Assembly (NCBI GenBank): GCA_965661575.1 | Contig: CBFIEJ010000024.1 | Coordinates: forward strand, 1-32,193 | DNA from: UA16 sp965661575 | Lineage (GTDB): Bacteria > Bacteroidota > Bacteroidia > Flavobacteriales_D > Sanyastnellaceae | Direction: 5' to 3' | DNA: 32,193 nt | Shown: one piece after another, positions 7,536 through 15,421 of the stretch | Layout: each line of letters begins with the position of its first letter | Numbering within the stretch: position 1 is the first letter of the stretch | The notes under the pieces: model-generated | Seen by the model: only the letters and a program-made list of their open reading frames with translations | Databases searched by the model: none | Told to the model about the DNA's origin: nothing | Made by a program: the position numbers and the translations under genes

Positions 7536-10500
7536 ATGGAGAAGAGGAATTCGCTGATCAATAAGCTGGATGAATTTGTTTGGGCTTACCACCTGAACCG
7601 CCTGACCGGGGGGGCTTTAACCTCCATCGGAACCATTGTAGGTAGTGCATTGATCTTCATTGCGCTGGAACAGTTTAGCCGCTTTGGAATTGCAGGAAGA
7701 ACCGTGATCTTTTGGGTGTTGGTGGGGGGTAGCGCGACGGTGCTTGCACGATGGGTGCTCTGGCCCGCTTTGGATTTATTCCGCATTCGCAAAGGCCTTT
7801 CGCATGAAGAGGCAAGCGCCATCATAGGCACGCATTTTCCGGAAATCAGCGATCGCCTTCTGAATGTACTGCAATTGCAACGGCAACTTGAATCCTCCAC
7901 CGATACGGACCTTTCTTTGCTAAACGCATCGATTGATGAACGTACCGAAAAACTCCGCGCGGTACCATTCAAAAAAGCCGTCAATTGGCAAGAAAGCACG
8001 CGGCTCATGCGCTACGCCATTCCGCCTGTAGCCATTGTTGTTTTGTTATTTTCTTGGAAGCCCGAGTGGGTTCAAGATCCCGCAACGCGCATTTTATCGC
8101 ATCGGCAAGACTTTATTCCACCGCCACCATTTGCATTTGAGATCCTCAACGAGCGTTTGGCAGTTCCGGCAGCGCAAGCGTTCACTCTCGAAGCCAAAAC
8201 TTTTGGCGAAGAATCTCCGAAGGTTGTCGTAATGGAAAGCCAAGGGCAGCGCTATCGGATGGAACGCTCAAGCTCAGGTGTTTACCGACACACGTTTCCA
8301 ATTGTGAGAGAAACCATTGATTTTGAGCTCATTGCAGCAGGGGTGAGGTCACCTCGATACGAACTTGAGGTCCTTCCTGTTCCTGTCCTGCTTTCAACCG
8401 AGGTGCAACTCACCCCTCCAAAGTATACGGGTCTTCCAAGTCAAACCTTGCAAAATGTAGGCAATTTAAAAGCACCTGAAGGCACCGAGATTCGCTGGCA
8501 ATTCAAAAGCAAAGACACGGAACAATTGCGCTTGGTTTTTGGCGAGGAGTTGGTCAACACAACACGAGCAGCAGCAGGGGTCTACACGGCCAGCCGGCGT
8601 GTGACAACCAGTGAAGCCTATTGGGTGGTCCCTGAAAACAAATCCGTGGGGTCTGTGGATTCCGTTCGTTATAACATTCAAGCAATTTCCGATCTACCCC
8701 CAAGAATCAAGGCCATCGAGTCCATTGATTCCTCTGAAGTGCAACTGCGCTATTTCACGGGAGAAACCATGGATGACTTTGGGTTTAGTAAGCTTGAGTT
8801 TTCCTTCCAATTTCTCGAGTTGGGCGAGCGTCCCGAGGAACTTCTTGCTGATGAAGCCGGCAGTCCGGTTTTGGGGGCAAGCACACGCGTGTCTCTCGAA
8901 ACCCCTTCTGGCAAATCCAACCGCTTCTTTTTCGAGTGGAACCTCAATGATATCGGCGTTGTTCAAGGCGATGTCCTTGAGTATTGGTTCGAAGTTTGGG
9001 ACAACGATCAAATCAATGGTCCAAAGATGACTCGATCCACGAGCTATACGTTCGCTCCGCCTTCAGAGGAAGAAATCCGGGCTGAACGCGACGAAGCCAA
9101 TCAAGACATTGCATCTCGCATGAGCGCCGCGCGAGAAGAAGCCGAGGCTCTCCGAAAAGAAATGGAAGAGGTGCAGCGCCAGTTGGGAGAGGATGATGAG
9201 TTTGACTGGAAAGATGAACGGGCATTGGATGAACTCGTGAAACGTCAAGAATCCTTGAAAAACGCCCTGGAAGAGCTCCAAAAAGCAAACCAGGAAAAAG
9301 ACAAACGGGCGAATGAGTTTTCACCTGAAGAAGAACGAATCATTGAAAAGCAAGAACAGCTTCAAGAACTCATCGAACAAGTGATGAACGAGGAGCTCAA
9401 GGCGATGTACGATGAGATGCAAAAACTCATGGATCAGATGAATCCAGAGATGATGGAAGAGATGCAAGAGCAACTTGAATCCATGGAAGTGGATCAAGAA
9501 TCCTTGGAAAAAGAACTCGATCGAGCGCTCGAACAATTCAAACAACTCGAATATGAGGTGAACATGCAAGAGGCCATCGATGACCTGAAAGCACTTGCTG
9601 AAAAGCAAGAGGAGTTGGCAGATCAAACAAAAGAGCAAACCTCACCAAACGACAGCCTTGCTGCTCAACAAGATTCGCTAAATCAAGCCTTCGAAGAACT
9701 ACAAGAACGACTTGACGAACTGGATCAAGCAAATGAGGAACTCGAAAACCCAAACCCAACCATGGAGCGCTCGGATGAAAACGAGTCGATCGAAGAAAAA
9801 ATGGACGATAGTTCAGATCAAATAAAACAAGATAAAAACAAGAAAGCCAGCCAAAATCAGCAAGACGCAGCAGAGGAGATGAAACAAATGGCTGAGCAAA
9901 TGGAAACCATGATGCAACAGGCTGAAGAAGAGTCCATGGAAGAAGACATGGAAGCCCTGCGGGCATTGCTTGAAAACATCATTCAGTTGTCGTTTGATGA
10001 AGAAGACATCATGGCTTCATTGGGCCAAATCAATGAGGACGATCCGCTCTACATAACGAATGGGCAAACCCAACGAAAACTGAAGGATGACGCACAAATG
10101 GTGGAGGACTCCCTTTTTGCCCTCAGCCTTCGTATTCCGCAATTGGCTCCTGCTGTGAACCGCGAAATAGGCCTCATCAACCACCACATGGAAAAGGCCT
10201 TGTCTGGGTTCGGGGACCGAGAAACCGGTGAAATCACTGAAAACCAGCAGTATGTAATGACCAGTTTCAACAACCTCGCTTTGATGCTCGATGATGCGCT
10301 TCAACAAATGCAGCAATCCATGTCAGAGTCCAAGCCAGGAACAGGTAATTGTGAAAAGCCCGGAGGAAACGGAAAACCCAAGCCATCACCAAGCGCAGGT
10401 GACATGAAAAAAATGCAGCAATCGCTTGGCGAAAAACTCGAGAAAATGAAAGAGGCCATGGGCAAGGGAGCCAACGCTGGAAGTTCAGGAAAAGATCAAC

Positions 10501-10949
10501 GTCAATTGAGCAAGGAATTGGCACAAATGGCCGCACAGCAGGCGGCCCTGCGTCAAATGGCAGATAAAAAAGCTCAGGAACTCAACGCCGATGGCTCGGG
10601 AGACGGAAAACAGATGGGAGACATTGCCAAAGAAATGGAGGAGCTCGAACGAGATTTGGTCAATCGCGATGTCTCCATCGAGACCATTGAACGTCAGCAA
10701 GAGCTCATGGTTCGATTGCTTGAAGCCGAAAATGCAGAAATGACAAGGGGGGAGGATAACAAACGAAAGTCCAAAGTTGGGCAGCAAAACCTTGCCGAGC
10801 AGCCACCTGCGCTGGAAGAATACTTGAAACAAAAGAGCCAAGAAGTTGAATGGTTACGAACAATTCCACTTGAATTGGATCCGTATTATCGTGACCGAGT
10901 CAACGATTATTTCAATAATTTGGACCTCAAGAAACCGGACACGCAATGA
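7536..10949 (+). CDS. DUF4175 family membrane-anchored coiled-coil protein
   Basis: 1137 residues from ATG 7536. Three membrane spans at the N-terminal end (about 25-48, 54-80, 158-175) are followed by a roughly 330-residue beta-rich region and then, about 510-805, a long Glu/Gln/Met-rich coiled coil (for example MNEELKAMYDEMQKLMDQ), ending with a Lys/Gly-rich and a second helical part. This size, layout and gene neighbourhood match the DUF4175 family of Bacteroidetes, whose function is not established. It is the first gene of a run with an RsbW-like ATPase 22 bases downstream, then ybeY and mnmG. The low-complexity stretch makes sequence similarity to myosin-like proteins meaningless. Most of the protein probably lies outside the inner membrane, but the orientation is inferred. 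Confidence 0.85.
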   Translation: MEKRNSLINKLDEFVWAYHLNRLTGGALTSIGTIVGSALIFIALEQFSRFGIAGRTVIFWVLVGGSATVLARWVLWPALDLFRIRKGLSHEEASAIIGTHFPEISDRLLNVLQLQRQLESSTDTDLSLLNASIDERTEKLRAVPFKKAVNWQESTRLMRYAIPPVAIVVLLFSWKPEWVQDPATRILSHRQDFIPPPPFAFEILNERLAVPAAQAFTLEAKTFGEESPKVVVMESQGQRYRMERSSSGVYRHTFPIVRETIDFELIAAGVRSPRYELEVLPVPVLLSTEVQLTPPKYTGLPSQTLQNVGNLKAPEGTEIRWQFKSKDTEQLRLVFGEELVNTTRAAAGVYTASRRVTTSEAYWVVPENKSVGSVDSVRYNIQAISDLPPRIKAIESIDSSEVQLRYFTGETMDDFGFSKLEFSFQFLELGERPEELLADEAGSPVLGASTRVSLETPSGKSNRFFFEWNLNDIGVVQGDVLEYWFEVWDNDQINGPKMTRSTSYTFAPPSEEEIRAERDEANQDIASRMSAAREEAEALRKEMEEVQRQLGEDDEFDWKDERALDELVKRQESLKNALEELQKANQEKDKRANEFSPEEERIIEKQEQLQELIEQVMNEELKAMYDEMQKLMDQMNPEMMEEMQEQLESMEVDQESLEKELDRALEQFKQLEYEVNMQEAIDDLKALAEKQEELADQTKEQTSPNDSLAAQQDSLNQAFEELQERLDELDQANEELENPNPTMERSDENESIEEKMDDSSDQIKQDKNKKASQNQQDAAEEMKQMAEQMETMMQQAEEESMEEDMEALRALLENIIQLSFDEEDIMASLGQINEDDPLYITNGQTQRKLKDDAQMVEDSLFALSLRIPQLAPAVNREIGLINHHMEKALSGFGDRETGEITENQQYVMTSFNNLALMLDDALQQMQQSMSESKPGTGNCEKPGGNGKPKPSPSAGDMKKMQQSLGEKLEKMKEAMGKGANAGSSGKDQRQLSKELAQMAAQQAALRQMADKKAQELNADGSGDGKQMGDIAKEMEELERDLVNRDVSIETIERQQELMVRLLEAENAEMTRGEDNKRKSKVGQQNLAEQPPALEEYLKQKSQEVEWLRTIPLELDPYYRDRVNDYFNNLDLKKPDTQ

Positions 10950-10971
10950 ACCGGTTTGAAGATTAGGAATC

Positions 10972-11391
10972 ATGATTCAAACGATGCAAAGACTTCAATT
11001 CGCCTCAAAGCCGGAAAACATCGCCATCATCGAGCGATTGATTGATGAAATCCGAGATAATTTCGCGTTCAATGACGATTGTTACGGCGACGTCTTGATC
11101 GCCATGACTGAAGCCGTGAACAACGCCATTGTTCATGGCAACCGACTCGACACAGACAAAGAAGTGCTTGTTGAATATGAAATTCAGCAGAAAAATCTTT
11201 TCTTCAAAATCACTGATCAGGGTGCGGGGTTCGATTTCGAAAACGTTCCTGACCCCACATCTCCCGAGAATTTGGAGAAGCCCAATGGCAGGGGGGTCTT
11301 TTTGATGCGCCAACTTGCGGATCAGTGCTCTTTTGAAGATGATGGGCGTGAGGTTGAGTTGTTGTTCGAGGGCGTATTCAACGCTGCGTAA
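10972..11391 (+). CDS. RsbW-like ATP-binding protein (anti-sigma factor-type HATPase)
   Basis: 139 residues covering just one GHKL ATPase domain. The N box EAVNNAIVHGN, G1 box DQGAGFD and G2 box NGRGVFLM are all present and in order. There is no histidine-containing dimerisation domain, which separates it from sensor kinases and fits the RsbW/SpoIIAB serine kinase type. Such proteins usually bind a sigma factor or phosphorylate an anti-anti-sigma protein, but neither partner is encoded nearby, so the target is unknown. The gene lies 22 bases after the DUF4175 gene and 11 bases before ybeY, pointing to one transcript. The second in-frame ATG (10984) is an alternative start that would remove four residues. 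Confidence 0.88.
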   Translation: MIQTMQRLQFASKPENIAIIERLIDEIRDNFAFNDDCYGDVLIAMTEAVNNAIVHGNRLDTDKEVLVEYEIQQKNLFFKITDQGAGFDFENVPDPTSPENLEKPNGRGVFLMRQLADQCSFEDDGREVELLFEGVFNAA

Positions 11392-11402
11392 ATCCTCCTC
11401 CT

Positions 11403-11831
11403 TTGGCATTACACTTTCACAATGCCGATCATGGCTTTCGGTGCCCTCAACGCCGTTCTATCCGGAAATGGGTGCACCACCTTGTCCACGAGCACGATCG
11501 AAGCGCTGGAGAACTATCCGTCATTTTTTGCACTGACGAATACCTGCTCCAAATGAATCGAGATCATCTGAAACACGATTACTACACGGACATTATCACC
11601 TTTGATTATTCCGAAGGAAAAGAAATAAGCGGAGACCTTTTTGTCTCAATCGACCGAGTCCGCGACAACGCAAAGACATCTAATCTGCTCTTTTTCAATG
11701 AGTTGCTTCGTGTTATTGCCCATGGGCATTTGCATCTTATCGGCTTTAACGACAAACGAAAGCAAGAGCAACAAGAGATGCGCGCCCAAGAAGATCGATG
11801 GATCGCTTCCTTCCCAAAATCCATCTCATGA
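11403..11831 (+). CDS. ybeY: Endoribonuclease YbeY (rRNA maturation)
   Basis: 142 residues. YbeY is a zinc-dependent RNase needed for 16S rRNA 3'-end maturation and ribosome quality control. The metal site is visible as AHGHLHLIGFND, where the third histidine of the E. coli type (HGSLHLMGYDH) is replaced by Asp, as is common in Bacteroidetes. Upstream, LKHDYYTDIITFDY matches the conserved segment before it (usually DYPTDVLSFP), and the tail has the expected EMRAQEDRW. No ATG is available; the start is placed at TTG 11403, which gives the family-like opening MALHFHNAD. The stop TGA overlaps the ATG of mnmG (ATGA), so translation is coupled. Confidence 0.92.
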   Translation: MALHFHNADHGFRCPQRRSIRKWVHHLVHEHDRSAGELSVIFCTDEYLLQMNRDHLKHDYYTDIITFDYSEGKEISGDLFVSIDRVRDNAKTSNLLFFNELLRVIAHGHLHLIGFNDKRKQEQQEMRAQEDRWIASFPKSIS

Positions 11832-13699
11832 TTCACAACGAATACGACGTCATCGTGGTAGGCGCCGGGCACGCCGGCAATGAAGCTGCAGCCGCGGCTG
11901 CTAATCTTGGCGCCAACACCTTGCTCATCACCATGAACATGGGGGTCATTGGTCAAATGTCCTGCAACCCAGCAATGGGTGGAATCGCAAAGGGACAAAT
12001 CATAAGAGAAATTGATGCCCTTGGAGGTTATTCGGGAATTGTCAGCGACCACAGCGCTATCCAATTCCGAATGCTGAATCGTTCCAAGGGACCTGCCATG
12101 TGGTCGCCACGAACTCAAAATGACCGCATGAGGTTTGCAGAGAAATGGCGCCTCATGCTCGAAGCCACTGAACGCCTTGACTTCTGGCAAGATGCCGTCA
12201 TTGAGCTCATCATCGAAAATGGCGCTTGTGTTGGGGTCAAAACCCAACTAGGAGCAACCATTCGTTCCAAATCTGTGGTGGTCACCGCCGGGACCTTCCT
12301 CAACGGATTGATGCACATTGGCGAGAAACAATTTGGTGGGGGCAGAGCGGGAGAAAAAGCCATTCGAGGCATTACGGAACAATTGGTGGAAGAAGGTTTT
12401 TCGGCAGACCGAATGAAAACAGGTACGCCGCCGCGTGTCGATGGCAGGAGCATCAATTACTCTGTGCTGGAGGAACAGAAAGGCGATGAGGATCCCCGTC
12501 GTTTCTCCTTTTCCGACACACCGCAACTCCAACAACAACGTAGTTGTCATATCGCCTACACCAACACCGCTGTTCATGACATGTTGCGGGAAGGGTTTGA
12601 TCGATCTCCCATGTTCAACGGCAGAATTCAAGGTCTTGGGCCTCGTTACTGCCCCAGCATAGAAGATAAAATTGAGCGTTTCCACACCAAGGATTCACAT
12701 CAACTCTTTGTAGAACCAGAGGGGTGGGAAACCGTTGAGGTTTACGTCAATGGGTTCAGCACCAGTTTGCCAGAAGACATCCAAGTACGCGCCCTTCGTG
12801 GTGTTCCAGGTTTTGAAAAAGTCAAGTTCTTCAGGCCCGGTTATGCGGTGGAATATGACTTCTTCCACCCTACGCAACTGAAGCATAGCCTCGAAACAAA
12901 AAACATTCAACACCTCTATTTTGCCGGTCAAATCAACGGAACAACAGGTTACGAAGAAGCGGCTGCGCAAGGAATAATGGCGGGCATAAACGCCGCACGT
13001 TCCACGTGGAACAAAGATGCGTTGGTGTTGAAACGAAATGAAGCCTACATCGGTGTCTTAATTGATGATCTGGTCACGAAAGGGACGAAAGAACCTTACC
13101 GCATGTTCACATCACGCGCCGAATACAGAATCCTTCTTCGGCAAGACAATGCTGATCAACGACTCACCCCTATATCACATTCATTAGGCCTCGCCAGTGA
13201 TGAGCGCATCAAAAAGCTTGAACAAAAACTAGGGAAACTCAAGGCCATGAATACAGCGCTGAACAAAACAAGCATCAGCCCAGAAGAAGCACAATCGCTT
13301 CTCGTCTCAAAAGCAAGCGCCACCCTCAAACAGAAACAAAAAGCAATATCGCTTCTGAACAGGCCAAGCATTGGGTATGCGGACCTCATCGAACACATCC
13401 CTGTGCTCGCAGACCTGTCAGATGAATTAAACATTACACCTGACATCCAAGAATCCCTTGAGGTTCAGGTGAAGTATGCGGGCTACATCGAAAAAGAACA
13501 GGCCATTGCCGATAAACTTCAGCGACTCGACACAATTGGTATTCCAAACGGATTCGATTATCACCCGCTTGAATCCCTCAGCTCCGAGGCTAGAGAAAAA
13601 CTCAGCGAGGTAAAGCCCAAGACACTGTCGGAGGCGTCCCGCATTTCTGGGGTAAGTGCGTCCGACCTCGCTGTGCTCTTGATTCACCTTGGTCGATAG
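11828..13699 (+). CDS. mnmG: tRNA uridine-5-carboxymethylaminomethyl(34) synthesis enzyme MnmG (GidA)
   Basis: 623 residues, the full family length. The start ATG 11828 overlaps the ybeY stop; an in-frame ATG at 11798 would only add ybeY-overlapping sequence. The FAD-binding Rossmann motif VVGAGHAGNEAA is at residues 9-20, followed by CNPAMGGIAKG, GTPPRVDGR and the second conserved block INGTTGYEEAAAQG. The C-terminal helical domain ends with SRISGVSASDLAVLLIHL. With MnmE, MnmG modifies the wobble uridine of several tRNAs in the cytoplasm. mnmE is not in the window. Near codon 390 the gene carries a 14-base palindrome that resembles a ParB site, and a perfect ParB site begins three bases after the stop codon. 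Confidence 0.97.
   Translation: MIHNEYDVIVVGAGHAGNEAAAAAANLGANTLLITMNMGVIGQMSCNPAMGGIAKGQIIREIDALGGYSGIVSDHSAIQFRMLNRSKGPAMWSPRTQNDRMRFAEKWRLMLEATERLDFWQDAVIELIIENGACVGVKTQLGATIRSKSVVVTAGTFLNGLMHIGEKQFGGGRAGEKAIRGITEQLVEEGFSADRMKTGTPPRVDGRSINYSVLEEQKGDEDPRRFSFSDTPQLQQQRSCHIAYTNTAVHDMLREGFDRSPMFNGRIQGLGPRYCPSIEDKIERFHTKDSHQLFVEPEGWETVEVYVNGFSTSLPEDIQVRALRGVPGFEKVKFFRPGYAVEYDFFHPTQLKHSLETKNIQHLYFAGQINGTTGYEEAAAQGIMAGINAARSTWNKDALVLKRNEAYIGVLIDDLVTKGTKEPYRMFTSRAEYRILLRQDNADQRLTPISHSLGLASDERIKKLEQKLGKLKAMNTALNKTSISPEEAQSLLVSKASATLKQKQKAISLLNRPSIGYADLIEHIPVLADLSDELNITPDIQESLEVQVKYAGYIEKEQAIADKLQRLDTIGIPNGFDYHPLESLSSEAREKLSEVKPKTLSEASRISGVSASDLAVLLIHLGR
12998..13013. promoter_or_regulatory. parS-like ParB-binding site inside mnmG
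   Basis: The sequence CGTTCCACGTGGAACA contains the perfect 14-base palindrome GTTCCACGTGGAAC and differs only at the first base from TGTTCCACGTGGAACA, a form of parS known in Pseudomonas. It encodes part of MnmG (around RSTWNKD) and so must satisfy both roles. It lies about 700 bases from the second site. Confidence 0.65.
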
Positions 13700-13701
13700 T
13701 A

Positions 13702-13717
13702 TGTTTCACGTGAAACA
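13702..13717. promoter_or_regulatory. parS site (ParB-binding chromosomal centromere)
   Basis: TGTTTCACGTGAAACA is a perfect 16-base inverted repeat, identical to the classic parS sequence described in Bacillus and Caulobacter. It starts three bases after the mnmG stop. ParB bound here would spread over neighbouring DNA, load SMC and guide origin segregation. parA and parB are not in the window. Confidence 0.88.
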
Positions 13718-13776
13718 GTTCAAATAAGGCCGTTTACCTTGCAACGGAGGCATTATTAAGGCCGCTCAATGCATTC

Positions 13777-13805
13777 ATCGCAAGCGATTCGTTTTTTGTT
13801 TTTTA
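13777..13805 (+). terminator. Weak possible terminator after mnmG
   Basis: A short stem ATCG-CAAG-CGAT is followed by a T-rich run (TTCGTTTTTTGTTTTTT). The stem is only four or five pairs, so this may be chance in an AT-rich gap. Confidence 0.25.
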
Positions 13806-13858
13806 CAAATCATTGATAATGAGTGTTTTATAGTGGGTGTACTTCATCCAGAGGTGCC

Positions 13859-13866
13859 TATCTTTG
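13859..13866 (+). promoter_or_regulatory. -7 promoter element (TATCTTTG) for the aldehyde dehydrogenase gene
   Basis: TATCTTTG matches TAnnTTTG exactly and lies 22 bases before ATG 13889. It also supports that ATG over the longer open frame starting at 13823. Confidence 0.5.
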
Positions 13867-13888
13867 TCCCACGAAAAAAAAGACTCCC

Positions 13889-15421
13889 ATGGATATCAAA
13901 AGCATTCTGCACTCACTCAACATTCAAGATCACAATCACGGCGTCATGATTGGCGCAGATTCCTTTGGGTCTGGACCAACCATTGATTCTATTTCCCCTG
14001 TTGACGGAAAGAGAATTGCCTCTTTGTCCAGTGCCACGCCGGAAGAATACGAACGAGCAGTGGTTGCTGCGCAACAAGCCTATCACGCGTGGAAGACTGT
14101 ACCCGCTCCAAAACGGGGAGAGGTTGTGCGCCAGTTTGGTGATGCTTTGCGTGATAAGAAAGACGCCCTTGGGGCCTTGGTGAGCTATGAAATGGGTAAA
14201 TCCCTTCAAGAAGGGCTTGGCGAAGTTCAAGAGATGATCGACATCTGCGACTTCGCTGTAGGTCTCAGCCGTCAGCTCTATGGGATGACCACTCATTCTG
14301 AGCGTCCTGAACACCGCATGTTTGAGCAATACCACCCGCTTGGAGTTGTGGGAATCATTTCAGCTTTCAATTTCCCGGTTGCTGTTTGGGCTTGGAACAC
14401 AGCCTTGGCATGGATCTGCGGAGACTCTTGTGTTTGGAAGCCGTCTGAAAAGAGCGCGCTCTGCTCAATTGCTTGTCAACACATTTGGAACGAGGTCGCA
14501 GCGGCCAACGACGTGCCCGCTGGACTATCCTGCGTCGTCAATGGTATGGCGGATATTGGTCAAATGATGAGTGCTGACAAGCGTGTTCCGCTTGTGAGTG
14601 CAACAGGAAGCACAAGAATGGGTAAGTCTGTTGGTGAAACCGTTGGTGCTCGATTGGGGCGCGCTTTGCTCGAACTTGGTGGCAACAACGCTATTATCAT
14701 CGCACCTGACGCAGACCTTGAAATGGTGGTTCCGGCTGCAGTATTTGGTGCGGTAGGAACCTGCGGACAGCGATGTACTTCCACTCGCCGACTCATCATT
14801 CACCGCTCCGTTTATGAACAAGTCAAAAACGTTTTGAGCAGTGCTTATGGGCAATTGAAAATTGGAAATCCCTTGGACGAATCCAACCATGTGGGGCCGC
14901 TCACTGATCAAGATGCCGTCAACACATACCTCAACGCTTTGCAGGCTGTCAAAGATCAAGGGGGTACGTTTGTCGTCGAAGGCGGCGTACTCGAAGGGCC
15001 TGGTTATGAGGGTGGATGTTATGTTAAGCCGGCGATTGCAGAAGCCACCAATGACATGCAAATTGTTCAACACGAAACGTTTGCTCCCTTGTTGTATATG
15101 ATGCCTTATGACACACTCGAAGAAGCTATTGCGATGCAAAATGGTGTTGCACAAGGGTTGTCCTCGGCTATCATGACCAACAGCGTTCGCGAAGCCGAAT
15201 TATTCTTGTCTGCCGCCGGTTCTGACTGTGGAATAGCCAATGTGAACATCGGTACTTCTGGAGCCGAAATCGGAGGCGCGTTTGGGGGTGAAAAAGAAAC
15301 AGGTGGAGGCCGTGAGTCTGGATCCGATGCTTGGAAAGCTTATATGCGCCGCCAAACCAACACCGTCAATTACGGGGCTTCCTTACCGCTTGCGCAAGGC
15401 ATCAAATTTGACCTAGGTTGA
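13889..15421 (+). CDS. L-aminoadipate-semialdehyde dehydrogenase / piperidine-6-carboxylate dehydrogenase (ALDH7 family)
   Basis: 510 residues. It oxidises alpha-aminoadipate semialdehyde (in equilibrium with piperidine-6-carboxylate) to aminoadipate with NAD, a step of lysine breakdown. The catalytic Cys296 lies in GTCGQRCTSTRR and the general base Glu262 in LLELGGNNAII. The ALDH7/antiquitin signatures GSDCGIANVNIGTSGAEIGG, GGEKETGGGRESGSDAWK, YMRR and LPLAQGIKF at the C terminus set it apart from other aldehyde dehydrogenases. Bacterial names include amaB and pcd. ATG 13889 gives the family-like N terminus and follows a good -7 box. The stop overlaps the TTG start of the thioredoxin lipoprotein (TTGA). 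No lysine 6-aminotransferase gene is nearby, so the source of the semialdehyde is not seen here. Confidence 0.93.
   Translation: MDIKSILHSLNIQDHNHGVMIGADSFGSGPTIDSISPVDGKRIASLSSATPEEYERAVVAAQQAYHAWKTVPAPKRGEVVRQFGDALRDKKDALGALVSYEMGKSLQEGLGEVQEMIDICDFAVGLSRQLYGMTTHSERPEHRMFEQYHPLGVVGIISAFNFPVAVWAWNTALAWICGDSCVWKPSEKSALCSIACQHIWNEVAAANDVPAGLSCVVNGMADIGQMMSADKRVPLVSATGSTRMGKSVGETVGARLGRALLELGGNNAIIIAPDADLEMVVPAAVFGAVGTCGQRCTSTRRLIIHRSVYEQVKNVLSSAYGQLKIGNPLDESNHVGPLTDQDAVNTYLNALQAVKDQGGTFVVEGGVLEGPGYEGGCYVKPAIAEATNDMQIVQHETFAPLLYMMPYDTLEEAIAMQNGVAQGLSSAIMTNSVREAELFLSAAGSDCGIANVNIGTSGAEIGGAFGGEKETGGGRESGSDAWKAYMRRQTNTVNYGASLPLAQGIKFDLG

Noticed and set aside
9321..9638. Antisense ORFs within the DUF4175 coiled coil
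   Set aside because: They are shadows of a Glu/Gln/Met-rich coding sequence (Phe/Leu/His-rich in reverse) with no domain.
13725..13764. Repeated TAAGGCCG 32 bases apart after mnmG
   Set aside because: An eight-base direct repeat alone is too short to claim an operator or iteron.
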